A DNA stretch of 64,000 nucleotides from Mariprofundus aestuarium (GTDB taxonomy: Bacteria; Pseudomonadota; Zetaproteobacteria; Mariprofundales; Mariprofundaceae): contig NZ_CP018799.1 in the NCBI RefSeq assembly GCF_002795805.1, forward strand, positions 737,001-801,000, in the 5' to 3' direction. A model generated the notes under the pieces. That model saw only the letters and a list, made by a program, of their open reading frames with translations, did no database searches and was not told the origin of the DNA. Below are positions 59,638-64,000 of this stretch, piece by piece (position 1 is the stretch's first letter; every line of letters begins with the position of its first letter). The translations under genes and the position numbers were made by a program.

Positions 59638-62600
59638 AGAATCATGACTTCCCCATGCTGGTGATAAGTGAGGCTGTTACCGCCCTCAGCTTTAGCTGTT
59701 TGAATCAGGCTGTGGCAGTTCTGCATCAGTTTCTCAGCCGTATCACCATCGCCCGGGAAGAGTGAGATGGCTGCACAGGCGGTTAAACCATGCCCCCCTA
59801 GCGCCTCTTCACCGGGGAAAGGGTAGGCCTCGATCAGGTTTTTCAACCGCTTGACTACCAGCAGTGCCCCCTCAAGCTCGGTTTGGGTAAGGATCATGGC
59901 GAACTCATCCACACGGTGACGGGTGGCAATATCGGAACCTCTCAGGTTTTTAAGGAAGAAGTTTCCAACCTTGCGTAGTGCTGCGTGCACATAAGCTTCA
60001 CTGGCTATTTCACTGAAGCGGGCAAAGCCGTCCAGATCAATTAAAACACAGGCGAGATTCTGGCCGTTACGTGCGGAGCGGGAGAGCTCCTGACCAAGGC
60101 GGATCTGGAAATAGCGATGGTTGAGAAGCCCGGAAATCGGATCTTTTAGCCCCGCCTGTTGTGGGTAGAGGGTTTCAAACTGCTGGATCTCCTGCAGCAG
60201 GCGCTCTTTGGTGAAGGTCTCTTTGCTGACACAATCTTCGATATGGCCCACCAGGCGTATCCGCTCAGCTACGGTCAGATCCTTGGCGCTGACCACAATG
60301 ATCGGAATATCCTCTGTTCTTGGCTGCCGTTTCAGCTGCTCAGCCACCTCGAAGCCATCCATGCCAGGCATCATGAGATCCAGAATAATGATGTCCGGCT
60401 CAACTGTTTCGGCAATGCTCAGCCCTTCGGGGCCGTTGGCTGCAGTGTGAACCCGATAACCCTGGGCTGTGAGTGTTGCGGTATAGAGTTCGAGAATCTT
60501 CTCATCATCATCAATGGCCAGCACATGCAGCGTGTTATGTCTGCGATGCAGCCCTTTGCTGAGCATTGTCAGCTTGGAGGACAGCAGGTCCCGGTCAATT
60601 GGTTTGGCCAGATAATCTGTGGCACCAAGCGCGATGCCCAGTTCCTCATTTTCGGAAACAGTGCACATGATGACTGAGATGTCGGAGGTTTCGGCATCGA
60701 GCTTCAGCTCCTGCAGTACCTCCCAGCCATCTTTGCCTGGCATCATGACATCCAGAAGGATCAGGAAGGGGCGCTTCTTGCGGGCGACATCCAGCGCATC
60801 CTCTCCATTCATGGCGTGGCAGACCCGGTAACCTGCCTCAGTGAGATAGAGGGTGATGATCTCCAGTGAATGAGCATCGTCATCGACCACCAGAATCAGC
60901 GGCGCATCGGCAGCAACACTGTCGGGTTTATTGTACTGCTGGTTGATGAATTCATGCTCACTGGATGAAGCCTTCGTAACATCATTTGATGAATGCATTA
61001 CGGTTTCTACCGGCAGGGTAAAAGTAAAGCAGCTGCCTTCTCCCAATGCGCTCTCCACATCAATGGCGCCACCATGCATTTCAACCAGGTGTTTGGTAAG
61101 TGTCAGTCCCAGCCCGGTGCCTTCGAAATGGCGTGAGTGGGAGCCATCGGCCTGTTCGAACGGATTAAAGATGATTGCCTGATCCTCAGGGGTGATACCA
61201 ATGCCCTCATCGGATACAGCAATGGATAGTGTGGCGTAATCCTCTTCATTGCCGCTGATAAAGGAGGCTTTATCGTAATTGACAGTAACCTTGACCTCAC
61301 TGCCTTCAGGACTGAATTTTATCGCATTGGAGCTGAGGTTGTAGAGAATCTGTTTGAACTTTGTGCGGTCAATAAATATGCCGGGAATCGGTGTTTCACA
61401 CTCAAGCTTCAGTTGGACGTTCTCTTTGTTGGCATAGCCTTCAAGCACCAGCATGATTTCATCAAGCAGTGCTGAGATATCAACCTTTTCAAGTTTGAGG
61501 CTCATCTTCCCCGCCTCAATCTTGGAGAGGTCGAGGATGCCGTTAATCAGCTCCAGAAGATGTTTACCCGAAACATTGATGTTATTCAGGTACTTGGTCT
61601 GGGCCTCATTAAGCGGCCCGACAAAACCGTCGATGAGGAATTCGGAAAAGCCGTTGATCGAGGTGAGTGGGGTGCGTAACTCATGCGACATGTTGCTGAG
61701 AAACTGTGATTTGGCCTGGTTGGAGCGAATCAGCTCCTCATTGGCCTTGGTCAGGTCGCTTGTGCGCTCGATGATGCGTGTTTCCAGATGTTCGTTTAAC
61801 GATTTCAGTTCAGCTTTTTCCTCTTCAATGGCCTGAAAGAGACGGGCTTTCTGGATCGCATGTGCCGCCTGGTTGGCGAGCAGGTCCAGAATGCAGACCT
61901 GATTCTCATCATAGTCACGCGGCTCGAAATCATTCACATAAAGAATGCCTACGATTTCGTCGCCGAGTGCCAGAGGCACGGCAACCAGTGCTTTCACCCC
62001 TTCGTCAACAAGGATGGTGTTAAGGGAAAAATCCTGAGATTCGGACACATTGGGAACTACGAAAGGTTTGCGTTCATTGAGGATGCGCTCAGTCAGTCCA
62101 CCCTGCCTGACAATCCAGGTTCCCTGCTGCCCAAAACCTTCGGAGAAGCCGGATGAGCTGTGCAGAGAGAGGGCGCGAGTTGATCTGTCATAGAGCGAAA
62201 TGGTTCCAGCTTCGGAGCCGGTGACCTGCATCGCCTCACGCAGCACCAGCTTGAGCATAAGAGTCAGGTTGCCGCTGTTGTTGAGTTGGCGGCCGACGCG
62301 ATTGAGTTTTTCGAACTCTGTGAGCATGCGCTCAACCTGCTCTTTCTCTTTTTTGCGTTTTCCTACCTGGTCGTAGAAGAAGTGTGCGGACTTGCCTTCC
62401 ATGATCTCTACATCGGAAGAGAAGTAGTGACGCAGCCGTTTGGAGACTTCATCGGAGCCGGTGACGTTAATGGCCATGTCGCAGGCTGGAAGCTCTTCAA
62501 TGGCAGGGTAAATCGGGATTGAAAGTGATTCTGCCAGTGCCAGTGCCGGTGCGTCGGGCCGGGAGTCGGAGATGGCAACCACCTCGATATTGTTATCATC

Positions 62601-62675
62601 CTGCAATACCTGCAGCAGTGCCTCTCCACCACGGCCAGCTCCGATGATTGCCAGCCTGAAGGTGTGAGGGCTCAT
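59634..62675 (-). CDS. Rossmann-GAF-histidine kinase-REC-REC-GGDEF-like signalling protein
   Basis: This 1013-residue protein has no membrane helix. Its domain order is a Rossmann NAD(P)-binding domain (1-115, LAIIGAGRGGEALL), GAF (about 140-285), a coiled coil, HisKA with MSHELRTP (His331), the catalytic ATPase (about 430-555, GTGLGLTL), two receivers (about 590-705 and 715-830) and a GGDEF fold (about 850-1000). Both receivers keep their aspartates (LLDVMMPG, ILDLMMPG). The GGDEF signature is altered to RVDEF, so cyclase activity is probably lost. Four-base overlaps link it to response regulators on both sides. I infer a soluble sensor of a dinucleotide or of redox state. Confidence 0.88.
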   Translation of the reverse strand: MSPHTFRLAIIGAGRGGEALLQVLQDDNNIEVVAISDSRPDAPALALAESLSIPIYPAIEELPACDMAINVTGSDEVSKRLRHYFSSDVEIMEGKSAHFFYDQVGKRKKEKEQVERMLTEFEKLNRVGRQLNNSGNLTLMLKLVLREAMQVTGSEAGTISLYDRSTRALSLHSSSGFSEGFGQQGTWIVRQGGLTERILNERKPFVVPNVSESQDFSLNTILVDEGVKALVAVPLALGDEIVGILYVNDFEPRDYDENQVCILDLLANQAAHAIQKARLFQAIEEEKAELKSLNEHLETRIIERTSDLTKANEELIRSNQAKSQFLSNMSHELRTPLTSINGFSEFLIDGFVGPLNEAQTKYLNNINVSGKHLLELINGILDLSKIEAGKMSLKLEKVDISALLDEIMLVLEGYANKENVQLKLECETPIPGIFIDRTKFKQILYNLSSNAIKFSPEGSEVKVTVNYDKASFISGNEEDYATLSIAVSDEGIGITPEDQAIIFNPFEQADGSHSRHFEGTGLGLTLTKHLVEMHGGAIDVESALGEGSCFTFTLPVETVMHSSNDVTKASSSEHEFINQQYNKPDSVAADAPLILVVDDDAHSLEIITLYLTEAGYRVCHAMNGEDALDVARKKRPFLILLDVMMPGKDGWEVLQELKLDAETSDISVIMCTVSENEELGIALGATDYLAKPIDRDLLSSKLTMLSKGLHRRHNTLHVLAIDDDEKILELYTATLTAQGYRVHTAANGPEGLSIAETVEPDIIILDLMMPGMDGFEVAEQLKRQPRTEDIPIIVVSAKDLTVAERIRLVGHIEDCVSKETFTKERLLQEIQQFETLYPQQAGLKDPISGLLNHRYFQIRLGQELSRSARNGQNLACVLIDLDGFARFSEIASEAYVHAALRKVGNFFLKNLRGSDIATRHRVDEFAMILTQTELEGALLVVKRLKNLIEAYPFPGEEALGGHGLTACAAISLFPGDGDTAEKLMQNCHSLIQTAKAEGGNSLTYHQHGEVMIL

Positions 62676-63046
62676 GCAGTTACTGTGTCGTTCAGGAACT
62701 TATTCACACAACGCAGAACCGAGGGAATATCGAAAGGCTTGCTCATATAGTCCGTTGCGCCTTTGGCCAGAGCAATGTCTCGTTCCTCATCTTCTGGCAG
62801 GGCACTGACCATGACGATTGGTAGCGCATTGCCATACAGTTCGCGCAACCTGTCCAGTACCTGGTAACCGGTCATGCCGGGCATGGTAATGTCCATCAGG
62901 ACAAGGGAGGGGCGTTGCTCTGCGGCAAGTGCAAGAGCCGTATTGCCATCGGCGGCCTGTCGCACCGAGTAATTGGAGGATTCAAGGACAGCAACCTGCA
63001 TTTCGCGAATTGCATCATTGTCGTCAACAATCAGTATCATGCCCAC
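62672..63046 (-). CDS. Single-domain response regulator
   Basis: This 124-residue receiver has LIVDDND, the phosphoacceptor in LVLMDITMPGMTG (Asp near 54), MVSALPED and MSKPFD. It is the first gene of the three-gene signalling operon and overlaps the hybrid kinase gene by four bases. No DNA-binding domain is present, so output is by protein contact. Confidence 0.92.
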   Translation of the reverse strand: MGMILIVDDNDAIREMQVAVLESSNYSVRQAADGNTALALAAEQRPSLVLMDITMPGMTGYQVLDRLRELYGNALPIVMVSALPEDEERDIALAKGATDYMSKPFDIPSVLRCVNKFLNDTVTA

Positions 63047-63134
63047 CCCCTCTCAATGGAAATAATTTGACGCATGTCTAACCGCTTGTTTTTTTAATGA
63101 CAAGAACAAAGTTTTGGCCCCATCAGTCATTTAT

Positions 63135-63164
63135 TTGACGAAAACAGCAGGAAATATGTTATAG
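63135..63164 (+). promoter_or_regulatory. Possible promoter of the tat operon
   Basis: TTGACG (63135-63140) and TTATAG (63159-63164) are separated by 18 bases. They lie in the 288-base gap between the divergent signalling operon and tatA, about 170 bases before the tatA start. The match is modest. Confidence 0.3.
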
Positions 63165-63334
63165 GGCAGATAGGGCTTGAATATAACGCCAATAATATGA
63201 CGATAATAAGGGTGGGTTAAACTTGTGGGGCAGTCGCTGCACTGCTTGCCGATATTGTGAAATCGCGTAATGTCCGCAATCATTTTTGCTGATAGTCTCA
63301 GCTGTTTCCTAAGGCTGTTTTGAGGGGTAATGCA

Positions 63335-63520
63335 ATGTTTGGACTTGGAACAACAGAACTGATTTTGATCCTGATTATTGTCGTGGTGCTGTTTGGTGCC
63401 AAGCGGCTGCCGCTGGTGGGCGCAGGTCTGGCCAAGGGTATTAAGAGTTTCCGCACCAATATTGCTGATGATGACAAGAAAAGCGAATCCGCTGACGAAG
63501 AACCTGTCGATAAAAAGTAA
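63335..63520 (+). CDS. tatA: Sec-independent translocase protein TatA
   Basis: This 61-residue protein is a membrane helix (about 6-22), the FGAKRLP hinge, then an amphipathic helix ([13 protein letters not shown]) and an acidic/lysine tail. It forms the pore component of twin-arginine export. The ATG at 63335 follows GAGGGGTAATGCA. It is first of tatA-tatB-tatC. Confidence 0.95.
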   Translation: MFGLGTTELILILIIVVVLFGAKRLPLVGAGLAKGIKSFRTNIADDDKKSESADEEPVDKK

Positions 63521-63545
63521 CAGGCCCTCTGGGGAATAAACTGTC

Positions 63546-63905
63546 ATGCCTGATATTGGATTTCTGGAGCTGTTGCTTGTCGGGGTCATCGCGTTTCTGG
63601 TGCTGGGTCCGGAGCGGATGCCGGAGCTGTTTGCTCAGGTTGGGCGTGTAGTCCGCAAGGGGCGCGTCTGGATTGGTGATGTGAAGCGTCAGATTGATAA
63701 AGAGACTGCGCCACTCTCCACACCTGTTACCGAGATTAAGGATGCCCTGAACATGGGCGACATCAGCAGCTTTAACGACGAGCTCATGAAAAAGCATGGT
63801 GAGGTGATTGACCCGACTATTGCGCAAGGTTCCAGTGCTGTTGCCGAAGCAGGAGTCGAAAAGATCAACGAAGGTGAAGTGAAAGCGGATGAGGCTTCGA
63901 AGTGA
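63546..63905 (+). CDS. tatB: Sec-independent translocase protein TatB
   Basis: This 119-residue protein has the TatB pattern: an N-terminal helix with FLELLLVGVIAFLVLGPERMPE, then an amphipathic helix and a longer charged tail than TatA. It forms the substrate receptor with TatC. Its stop overlaps the tatC GTG. Confidence 0.93.
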   Translation: MPDIGFLELLLVGVIAFLVLGPERMPELFAQVGRVVRKGRVWIGDVKRQIDKETAPLSTPVTEIKDALNMGDISSFNDELMKKHGEVIDPTIAQGSSAVAEAGVEKINEGEVKADEASK

Positions 63906-64000
63906 GCCAGAGTGATGGCGACCTGAATGATGCTGACATAGAGCTGAAGGGTGGTGCCGGCAGCATCCTTGCCCATCTCGGTGAACTGCGCCGCCGTTTC
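63902..64000 (+). CDS. tatC: Sec-independent translocase protein TatC (5' part only)
   Basis: The first 33 codons are in the window, starting at GTG 63902 in a four-base overlap with tatB. They end in ILAHLGELRRRF, the conserved cytoplasmic N-terminus that precedes the first TatC helix. The gene continues beyond the right edge. Confidence 0.9.
   Translation, partial: MSQSDGDLNDADIELKGGAGSILAHLGELRRRF

Noticed and set aside
63131-63589. 152-codon open frame on the minus strand across tatA
   Set aside because: It lies antisense to the well-supported tatA gene and has no protein-like composition or ribosome binding site.

Overview
The window looks like chromosome of a free-living Gram-negative proteobacterium: twin-arginine export genes, the PII/GlnA/GlnE nitrogen module, several lipoproteins and periplasmic proteins, PilZ-type proteins and large hybrid histidine kinases. 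Gene content and moderate base composition would fit a marine zeta- or gammaproteobacterium (Mariprofundus-like). That placement is an impression from content, not from a marker gene.

Region 1 (about 1-9553) is accessory and mosaic. It holds a TraB-family membrane protein, a ZIP metal transporter, a small zinc-ribbon protein, a duplicated gene remnant and a histidinol-phosphate-aminotransferase-like enzyme. It also holds a tight Fe-S protein / HypB-like GTPase / lone ABC ATPase operon, a DUF4405 membrane protein, an IS110-family element and a small exported protein. It ends at 9531-9553 in a 23-bp copy of a tRNA-Asn 3' end, the usual scar of an integrated island.

Region 2 (9.6-23.3 kb) is core. 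It contains a membrane-anchored cNMP-binding protein, rpiA, a response regulator, queA-nadE, glnB-glnA and glnE. A twice-repeated promoter / tRNA-Gly / terminator / tRNA-Cys unit and a PIN-PhoH ATPase follow.

Region 3 (23.4-30.9 kb) is the most unusual part. An exported protein has the phosphohistidine-then-ATP-grasp order and motifs of glucan, water dikinases. It is translationally coupled to an exported SxxK serine hydrolase. Two further closely related serine hydrolases flank a membrane protein resembling ATP/ADP (NTT/Npt) translocases. I propose an envelope phosphorylation and remodelling system in which a carrier supplies nucleotide outside the cytoplasm.

Region 4 (31-48.8 kb) holds a kinase fusion, a CBS protein, rpsT, ppk2, a 1270-residue FAD/Fe-S oxidoreductase, an SLT lipoprotein and two PilZ-like paralogs. 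Several small conserved proteins, an M48 protease lipoprotein, a secreted nuclease and pyrD complete it.

Region 5 (48.9-64 kb) begins with a BarA-like hybrid kinase, ettA and a two-subunit pyruvate carboxylase. A three-gene signalling operon follows, centred on a Rossmann-GAF-kinase-REC-REC-GGDEF-like protein. The start of tatABC runs off the right edge.
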